From Nocardia jejuensis NBRC 103114 (GTDB taxonomy: Bacteria; Actinomycetota; Actinomycetes; Mycobacteriales; Mycobacteriaceae): a stretch of 64,000 bases of DNA. Below, piece by piece: positions 27,195-35,472 of the stretch. The DNA lies in contig NZ_BDBU01000016.1 of the NCBI RefSeq assembly GCF_001613145.1, positions 1 to 64,000 on the forward strand, read 5' to 3'. A program made the translations under genes and the position numbers. Below the pieces are notes generated by a model, which had not been told where the DNA came from, made no database searches, and worked only from the letters and a program-made list of their open reading frames with translations. Position 1 is the first letter of the stretch. Each line of letters begins with the position of its first letter.

Positions 27195-27954
27195 CTCCTG
27201 CGACCTCGGCCCCCGGTGGATCGAGTTCGCCGAGATCGACAATGTCCGAGATCTCGGCGGGCTGCCGGTCGAGGGCGGCCGCAGCACCCGATTCGGGGTG
27301 GTCTTCCGCAGCAGCACGCTGCAGCAGGCCACCGGCGACGACCTCGCCCACCTCACCGGCACTCTCGGCCTGCGCACGGTCATCGACCTGCGCCTGGCCG
27401 ACGAGGTCGAGCGTGAGGGCTACGGCCTGATCGCCGGCGCGGCCGTGCACATCGCCAACCTCCCGATCCGCAAGTCGCCCCAGTCCTCGCTGGCGGCAAG
27501 GGATCTCGTCCCCGACAAGACCCGCGTCGACCTCACCGAGCTGTACGGCCTGCTGCTGGCCGGCAGCGGTGAGCACATCGTCGAGTCGGTCCGCCTGATC
27601 ATCGACCCCGACTGCCGTTCGGTCCTGTTCCACTGCGCGGCGGGCAAAGACCGCACCGGCGTGCTGGCCGCGGTCCTGTTGGACGCGGTAGGCGTCCCCG
27701 CCGAGCACATCGCCGCCGACTACGCACTCACCAACCTGCGCATGCAACGAGTCCGCGACCGCCTCGACGCCCTCCCGTCGTACGCGGGCTTGCCCCAGGC
27801 GAACACGGGCATTCTCGCCATCACCGAGGAGGTGATGCTCGGCTTCCTGAAGAACCTGCACGCCGACCACGGTGGAGCAGCCGCCTGGCTCCGGTCGAAC
27901 GGCCTGTCGGAAACCGAACTCGAGCAACTCCGCCGCGTGCTGATCGCCGACTGA
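27184..27954 (+). CDS. MptpB-like protein tyrosine phosphatase, cytoplasmic type
   Basis: 256 residues, GTG start inside the end of the PPDK-like gene. DNVRDLGG near the start and the P-loop HCAAGKDRTG (Cys151) are the signature of the PtpB family, which dephosphorylates Tyr/Ser/Thr or phosphoinositides. No signal peptide is visible. The 11-bp overlap implies translational coupling and a shared pathway with the PPDK-like protein. Confidence 0.88.
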   Translation: MPTDSCDLGPRWIEFAEIDNVRDLGGLPVEGGRSTRFGVVFRSSTLQQATGDDLAHLTGTLGLRTVIDLRLADEVEREGYGLIAGAAVHIANLPIRKSPQSSLAARDLVPDKTRVDLTELYGLLLAGSGEHIVESVRLIIDPDCRSVLFHCAAGKDRTGVLAAVLLDAVGVPAEHIAADYALTNLRMQRVRDRLDALPSYAGLPQANTGILAITEEVMLGFLKNLHADHGGAAAWLRSNGLSETELEQLRRVLIAD

Positions 27955-28081
27955 TCGCGTCCCCCCGCACCCGCGAATCGCCGCGCAACACGATCAGCAC
28001 GGGGATCGGGAAGGTGCGGGCCCGCCACGCGGGGTGCCGGACGATGATCAGGGTGGGCCTCATCGCCCTCGGGAGTTCGGG

Positions 28082-28129
28082 GTCGGCGAGGATCGGAGTC
28101 GGCGAGGATCGAGGTCGGCGAGGATCGAG
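28082..28129 (+). repeat. Three tandem 16-bp repeats
   Basis: Unit GTCGGCGAGGATCGGA/GAG at 28082-28097, 28098-28113 and 28114-28129; copies two and three are identical and copy one differs near its end. Noncoding. Confidence 0.85.
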
Positions 28130-28160
28130 CACGTCTGCGGTCGGTCCGGATCCACCGGCA

Positions 28161-28234
28161 TAAGTGAATCGCAGATAGCGCGACTTGCTCGATGTTGGCT
28201 GAATATGCTCTGATGGTGCCAATGTAAGTGAATC
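28161..28234. promoter_or_regulatory. Two TAAGTGAATC boxes upstream of double-TetR gene
   Basis: TAAGTGAATC at 28161-28170 and 28225-28234, 64 bp apart in the same orientation. The GTGAATC core recurs as an inverted pair at the thiolase promoter (35205-35237), suggesting a common regulator. Confidence 0.5.
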
Positions 28235-28304
28235 CTGGTCGAACCGTTCGGCGGCGTTCGATGACCTGGATCGAGTCCCGGCGGGCGGCGCGAAGGAGTG
28301 GCAC

Positions 28305-29513
28305 GTGAGTTCTGGCAGCGTCCGAGTCGCCACCACCCGGCCGGTTCGGGGCACCAGGCCGTCCAATCGGCGCGCATTGATCATCGCCGCGGCCGAGGAG
28401 ATGTTCTACCGCGACGGGTACGCGGCGGTGAGCATGAGCGGGGTTGCCGAGGCGGTGGCGGTCGGACCCTCGGCGCTCTATCGGCATTTCTCGAGCAAGC
28501 ATGATCTGCTGGCCGCCGTTGTGGAAGAGTCGCTTTCGGCGGTCGGCGACGTCCTGGACCGAGCGCGGACCGACTCACCGGACCTGCTGACCCGGGTCGC
28601 GGCCACGGCTCTCGAGTTTCGCCGGGTGGGTGTGCTGTGGCGCCGCGAATCGCGCCACCTGGCCGAGTCGACGCGCGCGGAGATCCAGGATCAGGTACTG
28701 GCGATCTCCGCGCGGCTCACCGAGATCGTGCGGGATCGTCGTCCGGAGCTGCGACAGGCCGAGGCCGATCTGCTGGCCTGGGCGTTGCTCGCGGTGGCGA
28801 CCAGCATCTCGTTCCACGGTCTGAAGCTGCCCGCGGAACGATTCACCCGCGTGCTCGCGAGCATGCTGGAGGCGGTGTGCTCGGCGGAGTTTGCGGCCCT
28901 GGGCCCGCGTTCGCCGCGCCGGACGCCCGCCCCGCGCTGGTACCCCTCGCGCAGGGCTGAAATCATTTCCGCCGCAACGGAACTCATTGCCCAGCGCGGA
29001 TACTCGAGCGTCGGCATGGAGGATATCGGCGCGGCGGTCGGCATCGCCGGCGCGAGCATCTACAAGCATTTCGCGGGCAAGGCCGAGATCCTGGTGGAGG
29101 TGCTCGATCAGGGCAGCGTGATCCTGCGAGCCGATCTCATCCGCGCCCTGGACGCGGCCGACAGCGCGCAGGACGCGCTGCGCGCTCTGGTGGTCGCCTA
29201 CAGCACCTACGTGCTGACCAATCCGGCGCTGTTCGGCCTGCTGGCCCTCGAGGTCGACATACTGGACCCCGCGGAACATCGCCGCATCCGCGACGTCCAA
29301 CTCGCGTACGTCGCCGAGTGGGTGCAGCTGGTGCGCCAGATCCATCCCGACCAGGACGCCGTCGAGGCGCGGATTCGAGTGCAGGCGGTGCTGGGTGTGG
29401 TCAACGACCTCGCCTCGACCCCGCACGTGCGGGCCCACTCCGACGTGGGCGCGGCGATCGTCGCGGTCTGCGCGACACTGCTCGGGATCCAACCGCCCCG
29501 CCAGGGCATGTGA
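28305..29513 (+). CDS. Tandem double-domain TetR family regulator
   Basis: 402 residues, about twice the usual TetR length. There are two complete N-terminal HTHs: ALIIAAAEEMFYRDGYAAVSMSGVAEAVAVGPSALYRHF (about 24-62) and AEIISAATELIAQRGYSSVGMEDIGAAVGIAGASIYKHF (about 222-260), each followed by its own ligand/dimer helices. GTG start with GGAG upstream. It is convergent with the beta-oxidation operon and shares a GTGAATC motif with that operon's promoter, so it is a likely acyl-CoA-responsive repressor of it. This role is inferred. Confidence 0.88.
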   Translation: MSSGSVRVATTRPVRGTRPSNRRALIIAAAEEMFYRDGYAAVSMSGVAEAVAVGPSALYRHFSSKHDLLAAVVEESLSAVGDVLDRARTDSPDLLTRVAATALEFRRVGVLWRRESRHLAESTRAEIQDQVLAISARLTEIVRDRRPELRQAEADLLAWALLAVATSISFHGLKLPAERFTRVLASMLEAVCSAEFAALGPRSPRRTPAPRWYPSRRAEIISAATELIAQRGYSSVGMEDIGAAVGIAGASIYKHFAGKAEILVEVLDQGSVILRADLIRALDAADSAQDALRALVVAYSTYVLTNPALFGLLALEVDILDPAEHRRIRDVQLAYVAEWVQLVRQIHPDQDAVEARIRVQAVLGVVNDLASTPHVRAHSDVGAAIVAVCATLLGIQPPRQGM

Positions 29514-29526
29514 CGGACGCACGAAA

Positions 29527-29558
29527 GGCCGGTTCGGACAGTCGATCCCGAACCGGCC
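29527..29558. terminator. Convergent terminator between double-TetR and fadD
   Basis: 11-bp inverted repeat (29527-29537 with 29548-29558), 10-nt loop, in the 61-bp gap between convergent genes. Confidence 0.65.
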
Positions 29559-29574
29559 GCGCGCGTGCCGGGCC

Positions 29575-31122
29575 TCACGAGACCTCGGTGGCCACACCTT
29601 CCCAATAGGGCTGCCGCAGTGCCCTTTTCAGAATCTTCCCGGCTGCGGACATGGGCAGCGCATCGGTGAAATCCACGCTGCGCGGAACCTTGTAGTTCGC
29701 GATCAGTTCCCGGCAGTGCTCGGTGAGTTCCGCTGCGGTGCACTCGCTTCCGGCCCGCAGCATGACCACGGCGTGCACGCGTTCGCCCCAGCGCTCGTCG
29801 GGCACCCCGATCACCGCGCAGGCGGCCACCGCCGGATGTTTGGCCAGCGCGTTCTCGACCTCGGCGGAGTAGACGTTCTCACCGCCGGTGATGATCATGT
29901 CCTTGAGCCGATCCACGATGAACACGTACCCGTCGTCGTTCATGTACCCGCCGTCGCCGGTGTGCATCCAACCCTCGCGCACCGCCTCGGCCGTGGCCTC
30001 GGGCTTGCCCCAGTAGCCGAGCATGACATTGTCGCCGTGGACCGCCACCTCACCGACGGTCCCGCGCGGTACCTCCGTGCCCTCGGGATCGACGATGCGC
30101 ACCTCGACATGCGGGGCGGCGCGTCCGGCCGCGCGGCGCAGGCCGGGGTCGTCGTGGTCGGTGGGGGAGAGCAGGGTGGCCACCGGAGACAGCTCGGTCA
30201 TGCCGTACGCCTGGGTGAAACCCGCTGCGGGAAAGACCTTCCGAGCCCGCTGCAGCACCGACTCCGAGATCGGTGACGCCCCGTAGAGAAAGTTCGTGAC
30301 GCTGCTCAGGTCGTGCTCGTGGACAGTGGGATCATCCACCAGCATCTGAATCATGGTCGGTACCAACAGCGCGTCGGTGATCGAGTGGGCGCCGATCGCC
30401 TCGAGCGTCCCCGCCGGGGTGAACACCGGAATGAACGCGTGCGTCGCACCGGCCAGATTGCCGATCGACCACATGCCGATGGCCGCGAGGTGGAACATCG
30501 GCGCGGCATGCAGCACCCGGCCTCCGTGCGAGACCACGTATCCGGTGGACAGTGTGCCCATGGCGGATCCGACGAGATTGTCGTGGCTGAGCATCACGCC
30601 CTTGGGATGCCCGGTGGTTCCTCCGGTGTAGAAGACCCCGAGCAGCTCGGCGCCGCCGGTGCGAGTGTCGGGTACCGGCTCGGTGTCCGCGATCAGATCC
30701 TCGTACCGCAGCGCACCCGGCGGAGTGTCGGCCTCACCGGTGAACACCACGGTCGACAATCCGTCGAATCGCGCCCGCACAGCGTCCAATACGCCCGCGA
30801 AGGCATCATCGACGAACAACACGCGGGTTCCGGAATCGGTCAGTGAGTAGGCGATCTCGTCCGGGCTCCAGCGAATGTTGACCGGATTGACCGCCGCCCC
30901 GATCCACGGCACCGCGAACAGATACTCGTGATAGCGGTCGGAATTGAGCCCCAGATAGGCGACTCGATCCCCGGGGCGCACCCCCAGCGCGCGCAGGGCG
31001 CCGCCCAGCCGGGCGATGCGGTCGGCGGACTCGGCGACCGTGCGCACTCGATCGCCGAAAATTGTCGCGATGCGCTGTGGTTCGTGCTGAAGCGCGCGAT
31101 GCAGCGATTGCGTCAGATACAT
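29575..31122 (-). CDS. Fatty-acyl/steroid-acid CoA ligase (FadD family)
   Basis: 515 residues. FYTGGTTGHPKGVM (P-loop), QAYGMTELSPV, GYWGKPEATAEAVREGWMHTGDGGY, VDRLKDMIITGGENVYSAEVEN and the catalytic Lys in SAAGKILKRALR. Activates a carboxylic acid with ATP and CoA. Last gene of the minus-strand beta-oxidation operon, 10 bp after the acyl-CoA dehydrogenase stop. Confidence 0.9.
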   Translation of the reverse strand: MYLTQSLHRALQHEPQRIATIFGDRVRTVAESADRIARLGGALRALGVRPGDRVAYLGLNSDRYHEYLFAVPWIGAAVNPVNIRWSPDEIAYSLTDSGTRVLFVDDAFAGVLDAVRARFDGLSTVVFTGEADTPPGALRYEDLIADTEPVPDTRTGGAELLGVFYTGGTTGHPKGVMLSHDNLVGSAMGTLSTGYVVSHGGRVLHAAPMFHLAAIGMWSIGNLAGATHAFIPVFTPAGTLEAIGAHSITDALLVPTMIQMLVDDPTVHEHDLSSVTNFLYGASPISESVLQRARKVFPAAGFTQAYGMTELSPVATLLSPTDHDDPGLRRAAGRAAPHVEVRIVDPEGTEVPRGTVGEVAVHGDNVMLGYWGKPEATAEAVREGWMHTGDGGYMNDDGYVFIVDRLKDMIITGGENVYSAEVENALAKHPAVAACAVIGVPDERWGERVHAVVMLRAGSECTAAELTEHCRELIANYKVPRSVDFTDALPMSAAGKILKRALRQPYWEGVATEVS

Positions 31123-31132
31123 GGTTGATCCC

Positions 31133-32287
31133 TCACAAGGAACGGGCGATGAGTTCTTTCATGACTTCGTTCGCGCCGGCGTAGATCTTCTGGACCCGGG
31201 CGTCGGCATAGCGGCGCGCGATCGGGTACTCGAGCATGTAGCCGTACCCGCCGAACAACTGAACGCATCGATCGATCACCTCGCACTGCACCTCGGTCGC
31301 ATGCGCCTTCGCGATGGACGCGGTGGGCGCGTCCAGTTCGCCGCGCAAACGCGCCTCGAGGCAGTGATCGACGAAGACCCGCGTGGTCCTGGTGAGGATC
31401 GCGCACTGGGCGAGCTCGAAGCGGGTGTTCTGCATGTCGAACAGCGGTGCACCGAAGGCGTTGCGCGCCTTGGTGTATGCGACAGTCTCGGCGAGTGCGG
31501 CCTCGGCGACCGCCACCGCGCCGTCGGCGATGAGCACCCTCTCGTGGGCGAGCTGCTTGATCGCGTAGGCGTAGCCCTGCCCTTCCTGCCCGAGCAGATT
31601 CGCCGTCGGCACCCGCACGTCGTCGAAGAACAGCTCCGCGGTGTCCTGAGAGCGGAGTCCGACCTTGTCCAGCACGCGCCCGACGCGATACCCCTGTGCC
31701 CCGGCGGTTTCGAGAACCAGCAGCGAGAATCCCCGGGTGCCCGCCGACGGATCCGTGCGGACCACCAGCACCACCAGGTCGGCCTGCATACCGTTCGAGA
31801 TGAAGGTCTTGGCGCCGTTGACCACGAAATGGTCCCCGGTGCGAATGGCCGTGGTACGCAGCGATTTCAGGTCCGAACCACCACCCGGCTCCGTCATCGC
31901 GATGGCTCCGATGTATTCGCCGGAGGACATCTTCGGCAACCACCGCAGCTTCTGTTCCTCGGAGCCGTAGGTGAGCAGGTAGTGCGCCACCAGCCCACTG
32001 TGCACGCTGACGCCGATGCCGAAGCCCATCTCGGTGAGCTCCATCGCGGCCTGAGCGACCACGAGATCGTGGGCGATGGTGCCGCCCCCGCCGCCGTACT
32101 CCTGCGGAATCGCCGCGCACAGCAGTCCCACTTCGCCTGCCTTGCGCCAGAATTCACGATCGACGTGCTTCTGCTCGATCCATCGCTCCCGATGCGGCAG
32201 CGCCTCGGCCTCGAAGAAGGCGGTCGCCATCTTCTTGAGCGCGACGACCTCGTCGTCCATCCACGACGATCTGACCACCGCGGACAT
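31133..32287 (-). CDS. Acyl-CoA dehydrogenase
   Basis: 384 residues. AMTEPGGGSDL (FAD/substrate signature), TFISNGMQADL, GLRSQDTAELFFDDVRVP, and CVQLFGGYGYMLEYPIARRYADARVQKIYAGANEVMKELI. The usual C-terminal YEGT Glu is replaced (IYAGA), while Glu249 in QLAHERVLIAD sits where isovaleryl-CoA-type enzymes keep their base; this is inference. The ATG overlaps the SDR stop (ATGA), so the start at 32287 is well supported. Introduces the alpha,beta double bond in the operon's pathway. Confidence 0.9.
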   Translation of the reverse strand: MSAVVRSSWMDDEVVALKKMATAFFEAEALPHRERWIEQKHVDREFWRKAGEVGLLCAAIPQEYGGGGGTIAHDLVVAQAAMELTEMGFGIGVSVHSGLVAHYLLTYGSEEQKLRWLPKMSSGEYIGAIAMTEPGGGSDLKSLRTTAIRTGDHFVVNGAKTFISNGMQADLVVLVVRTDPSAGTRGFSLLVLETAGAQGYRVGRVLDKVGLRSQDTAELFFDDVRVPTANLLGQEGQGYAYAIKQLAHERVLIADGAVAVAEAALAETVAYTKARNAFGAPLFDMQNTRFELAQCAILTRTTRVFVDHCLEARLRGELDAPTASIAKAHATEVQCEVIDRCVQLFGGYGYMLEYPIARRYADARVQKIYAGANEVMKELIARSL

Positions 32288-33117
32288 CAGAGATTGAACC
32301 CGCCGCCGCAGACCAGCGTTTGCGCGCTGACGTAATCGGATTCGGGAGTGCAGAACAGGTACACCGCCCCCGCGGCCTCGGCGGGCGTGCCGCTTCGGCC
32401 GAGCGGAATCATCTGCTCCATCGCGGTGAGCAGGTTCGGGTTGACCCCGACCTGTATCTGCTTGCCCGCGACGTCGATGGTGCCGCCCGAATCGGCCGGA
32501 GCCTCGGTGAGCCGGGTCTTGATCAGCCCGAACGCGACCGTGTTGACGGTGACGTTGTAGCGGCCCCACTCCTTGGCCAGCGCCTTGGTCAAGCCCGTGA
32601 CGCCGGCCTTCGCGGCCGAGTAGTTCGCCTGTCCGGCATTGCCTCCGGTCCCGGCCAGCGAGGAGATATTGACGACCTTGCGGCACGGGACCGGCTGACC
32701 GGAAGCCTTGGCCTGCTTCACCGATCCGGCGATCACCGGCTGCGCCGCGCGCAGAATGCGGAACGGCGCCTTGAGATGGACGTCGAGAATGGCGTCCCAC
32801 TGTTCGTCGGTCATCTTCTGGATCACCGAATCCCAGGTGTACCCGGCGTTGTTCACGATGATGTCCAGCCCGCCGTAGGTGTCCACCGCCTTGGCGACGA
32901 ACAGCTCGCCGAAGTCCGGGTCGGTCACCGATCCGGGGCACGCGACGGCCGCGCCGCCCGCGGCTTCGATGGCGGCGACGGTCTCCTTCGCGGGTTCCGC
33001 GTCGAGATCGTTCACCACCACGCGCGCGCCCTCGGCGGCCAGCTTCAGTGCGATCTCACGCCCGATGCCGCGGCCGGAGCCGGAGACGATCGCAACCTTG
33101 TTGTCGAGATTTCCCAT
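32287..33117 (-). CDS. SDR, FabG/HSD10-like 3-hydroxyacyl-CoA dehydrogenase
   Basis: 276 residues. SGSGRGIGRE (cofactor loop), NNAGYTWDS, NISSLAG, YSAAKAG and the C-terminal VCGGGF. It is longer than FabG because of an insert (KQAKASGQPVPCRK and a TIDVAGKQIQVGVNP loop). In context it would oxidise the 3-hydroxyacyl-CoA made by the hotdog hydratases. It overlaps the acyl-CoA dehydrogenase start by one base and lies 13 bp after the MaoC gene. Confidence 0.87.
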   Translation of the reverse strand: MGNLDNKVAIVSGSGRGIGREIALKLAAEGARVVVNDLDAEPAKETVAAIEAAGGAAVACPGSVTDPDFGELFVAKAVDTYGGLDIIVNNAGYTWDSVIQKMTDEQWDAILDVHLKAPFRILRAAQPVIAGSVKQAKASGQPVPCRKVVNISSLAGTGGNAGQANYSAAKAGVTGLTKALAKEWGRYNVTVNTVAFGLIKTRLTEAPADSGGTIDVAGKQIQVGVNPNLLTAMEQMIPLGRSGTPAEAAGAVYLFCTPESDYVSAQTLVCGGGFNL

Positions 33118-33130
33118 GGGGCAGTTCCTT

Positions 33131-33541
33131 TCAGAGAGCGACGACGGCCGAGCCGGTGAGCGTCACGGTGCCGTCGGCGAGGGTGATCGTCAGATCGAGA
33201 GTGGCGCGGCGTTCCCCGTCGGTTTCCTCGACGGTCACGACGGTCGCGGTGGCGGTCGGAGTCGCGAGCACCGGGGTGATCGCCCCGAACCGCACGCCGT
33301 AGGAGCGGATCGCCTCGGGCGCGAACCAATTCGTCAGCAGGCGGCCGAGATACGCCATCGAGAGCATGCCGTGCGCGAACACGTCCGGCAGGCCCGCGGA
33401 CTTCGCCACATCGATGTCGATGTGCATGGGGTTGTGATCGCCGGAGGCGCCCGCGAACAGTGCCAGCGTCGTGCGGCTGATCGGCGCGATCGCGAGTGGC
33501 GGCAATTCGGTTCCGGGCGTGAGCGAGTCGACGGCGGTCAT
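33131..33541 (-). CDS. MaoC-like (R)-enoyl-CoA hydratase, catalytic hotdog subunit
   Basis: 136 residues. GASGDHNPMHID carries the hydratase Asp35...His40 pair of the R-specific hydratase motif; FAHGMLSMAYLGRL follows as in MaoC/HadB. Its start overlaps the stop of the partner hotdog gene by 4 bp. A single-hotdog catalytic subunit paired with a degenerate partner is the HadAB/ChsH arrangement of mycolata. Confidence 0.88.
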   Translation of the reverse strand: MTAVDSLTPGTELPPLAIAPISRTTLALFAGASGDHNPMHIDIDVAKSAGLPDVFAHGMLSMAYLGRLLTNWFAPEAIRSYGVRFGAITPVLATPTATATVVTVEETDGERRATLDLTITLADGTVTLTGSAVVAL

Positions 33542-33996
33542 GAGGTCACTCCCGGGTTGCGAACGACGATGACGGACTTCAGGTCGGCGACGAGGCTGCC
33601 GTCCGCGCGGGTGACCGCGGTGTGCTTGACGAGGAAGTCGAGCGCGCCGCCCTTCTTGCTGTAGACGTCGGTGATGCGCGGCGTCGCGGTGAGCACGTCA
33701 CCGGCATGCGCCACCGAGTGGTAAGTGAATTCTTGTTCACCGTGCAATACGAAGCGCAGATCGATGCCGAGCGCGGCCGCCCAGCCGAACGGGTCCGGAT
33801 TCTCGAGCTCGATCGCGAACAGGAATGTGGGCGGGACGGGCACGCTCGGGTGACCGGCCGCCCGCGCCGCCGCGAGATCGGTGAAGATCGGATTCGTCTC
33901 ACCGATCGCGGCGGCGAAGAAGCGCAGCCGTCCCGCGTCGAGGGTCAGTTCGGTGGCGGGCAATTCGGTGCCGACCACGCTCGGATCCAGGCTCAT
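33538..33996 (-). CDS. Hotdog (FAS1-like dehydratase) structural subunit
   Basis: 152 residues. RFFAAAIGETNPIFTD resembles the active-site loop but lacks the Asp/His pair. VPPTFLFAIELENPDPFGW and LHGEQEFTYHSVAHAGDVLTAT are typical of the non-catalytic HadA/HadC-like half. Overlaps the thiolase stop and the MaoC start by 4 bp each. Probably forms a heterodimer with the MaoC subunit and shapes the acyl pocket for bulky substrates. Confidence 0.87.
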   Translation of the reverse strand: MSLDPSVVGTELPATELTLDAGRLRFFAAAIGETNPIFTDLAAARAAGHPSVPVPPTFLFAIELENPDPFGWAAALGIDLRFVLHGEQEFTYHSVAHAGDVLTATPRITDVYSKKGGALDFLVKHTAVTRADGSLVADLKSVIVVRNPGVTS

Positions 33997-35183
33997 GCGC
34001 GGCTCGTCTTCTCGTAGAGGGTCACGACCGCGGCGCCACCGAGGCCGATATTGTGCTGCAACGCGATTCGCGCGCCCTCGACCTGGCGGGTCTCGGCCTG
34101 CCCGCGCAGCTGCCACACCAGTTCGGCGCACTGGGCCAGACCGGTCGCGCCGAGCGGATGTCCCTTGGACAGCAGTCCGCCCGACGGGTTGGTGACCACC
34201 CGGCCGCCGTAGGTGTTGTCGCCGTCGGCGATGAACTTCTCCGCGGTGCCCTCGGCGGTGAGCCCGAGCGCCTCATAGGTGAGCAGTTCGTTCGTGGTGA
34301 AGCAGTCGTGCAGTTCGACGACCGGGATCTCGGCCGGGTCGATGCCGGATTCGCGATAGACCTGGTCCGCGGCAGCCTTGGTCATGTCGTAGCCGACGAT
34401 CTTCATCATCGAGTCCTCGGCGAACGTCGAGTCGAAGTCGGTGGATATCGCCTGTGCCCGGATCGCCACCTCGCGGTTCAGGCCGTGTGCGCGGGCGTAC
34501 TCCTCGCTGACCAGGATCGCGGCTGCCGCACCGCAGGTGGGCGGACAGCACTGCAGCCGGGTGAGCGGACCGTAGATCCGCGGGGAGTCGAGCACCTCCT
34601 GCGCCGTGACCGGATCGCGGAACACCGCGTACGGATTGCCGGCCGCGTGGCGGCGTGCCTTCACCGCGATCTCCGCGAACACCTTCGGATCCACTCCGTA
34701 GCGTTCGCAGTATTCCCGCCCGGCTCCACCGAAATACTGTGCGGCGAACGGCGCTTCACTTGCACCCTGCACGCGATGGACGACGCCGTCGAACCGGTCG
34801 AACGGCGTCGGCCGATCCGTCCACTGTGAGGCCAGCGCCCCGCGCTGCATCTGCTCGAATCCCACCGCCAGGACGACATCGGCGATCCCGAACTCGACCG
34901 CCTGCCGCGCCAGATACAGCGCCGACGACCCGGTGGAGCAGTTGTTGTTGACGTTGACCACCGGAATGCCGGTGCGCCCCACCCGATACAGCCCCGCCTG
35001 CCCGCAGGTCGAATCCCCGTACACGTACCCGGCGTAGGCCTGCTGGACGGCGTCGTACTCGACCCCGGCATCGGACAGCGCCGCCCGCACGGCCCGCTCG
35101 GCCATCACGTCGTACGTCTGGCTGTGCCGCGGAGTGGTGAATGGAATCATCCCAACGCCCGCCACGAAAACCCGCGTCCCCAT
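33993..35183 (-). CDS. SCP-x/lipid-transfer-type thiolase
   Basis: 396 residues. Nucleophile Cys82 in VNNNCSTGSSALYLA, HDCFTTNELLTYEALG, and the C-terminal GGLLSKGHPLGATGLAQ. It belongs to the SCP2-thiolase/Ltp branch rather than FadA. It cleaves 3-ketoacyl-CoA and is often found in sterol side-chain pathways. GGAGGTTCCC precedes the ATG. First gene of the six-gene operon. Confidence 0.9.
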   Translation of the reverse strand: MGTRVFVAGVGMIPFTTPRHSQTYDVMAERAVRAALSDAGVEYDAVQQAYAGYVYGDSTCGQAGLYRVGRTGIPVVNVNNNCSTGSSALYLARQAVEFGIADVVLAVGFEQMQRGALASQWTDRPTPFDRFDGVVHRVQGASEAPFAAQYFGGAGREYCERYGVDPKVFAEIAVKARRHAAGNPYAVFRDPVTAQEVLDSPRIYGPLTRLQCCPPTCGAAAAILVSEEYARAHGLNREVAIRAQAISTDFDSTFAEDSMMKIVGYDMTKAAADQVYRESGIDPAEIPVVELHDCFTTNELLTYEALGLTAEGTAEKFIADGDNTYGGRVVTNPSGGLLSKGHPLGATGLAQCAELVWQLRGQAETRQVEGARIALQHNIGLGGAAVVTLYEKTSRA

Positions 35184-35204
35184 GGGAACCTCCTAGCTAA
35201 TGGT

Positions 35205-35237
35205 GATTCACATAGCACAACACACGCCAAGTGAATC
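35205..35237. promoter_or_regulatory. GATTCAC/GTGAATC inverted pair at thiolase promoter
   Basis: GATTCAC (35205-35211) and GTGAATC (35231-35237) form an inverted repeat with a 19-nt spacer, starting 22 bp upstream of the thiolase ATG. Same core as the two boxes at the double-TetR gene. Confidence 0.55.
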
Positions 35238-35272
35238 CGCAATAGCCGATGAGTGAGAGGATGCGGCGCGCC

Positions 35273-35472
35273 GGTCGTGGAGCCGGGGGTAGTGGCGTGC
35301 CGGACGTGCTCCACGCCGTCGGAGCCCTCCGCATCGCGGATGGCGGAGCCTTCGCGTGAGTTCGGCCGACGTGCAGGTCGTGGACCCCGGGTGGTGTGTG
35401 CCAGAGGTGCATCACGCTGTCGGAGCCGTTCGTGTCGCGGATACCGGGGCGTTCCGCGCGGGTGCGACCGAC
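35273..35472. repeat. Imperfect tandem duplication, about 100 bp
   Basis: Segment 35273-35371 and segment 35376-35472 align along their length with substitutions and small indels. In one plus frame both encode similar peptides (VPDVLHAVGALRIAD and VPEVHHAVGAVRVAD), but the first has a stop. Looks like remnants of duplicated coding DNA. Confidence 0.65.

Larger units (their letters stand above)
27955..28304. other. Intergenic region with tandem repeat and TetR operator motifs
   Basis: 350 bases with no convincing gene. It holds three 16-bp tandem repeats (28082-28129) and two copies of TAAGTGAATC (28161, 28225) before the double-TetR gene. Confidence 0.6.

Noticed and set aside
25008..27383. 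Minus-strand open frame of about 790 codons
   Set aside because: Antisense to the PPDK-like gene; His/Gly/Asp-rich shadow composition with no motif.
28082..28129. CRISPR-like array
   Set aside because: The three 16-bp units are contiguous with no spacers, and no cas genes are present.
32288..32941. Extension of the acyl-CoA dehydrogenase frame through the SDR gene
   Set aside because: The extension is a shadow of the SDR; the ATGA overlap gives the natural start.
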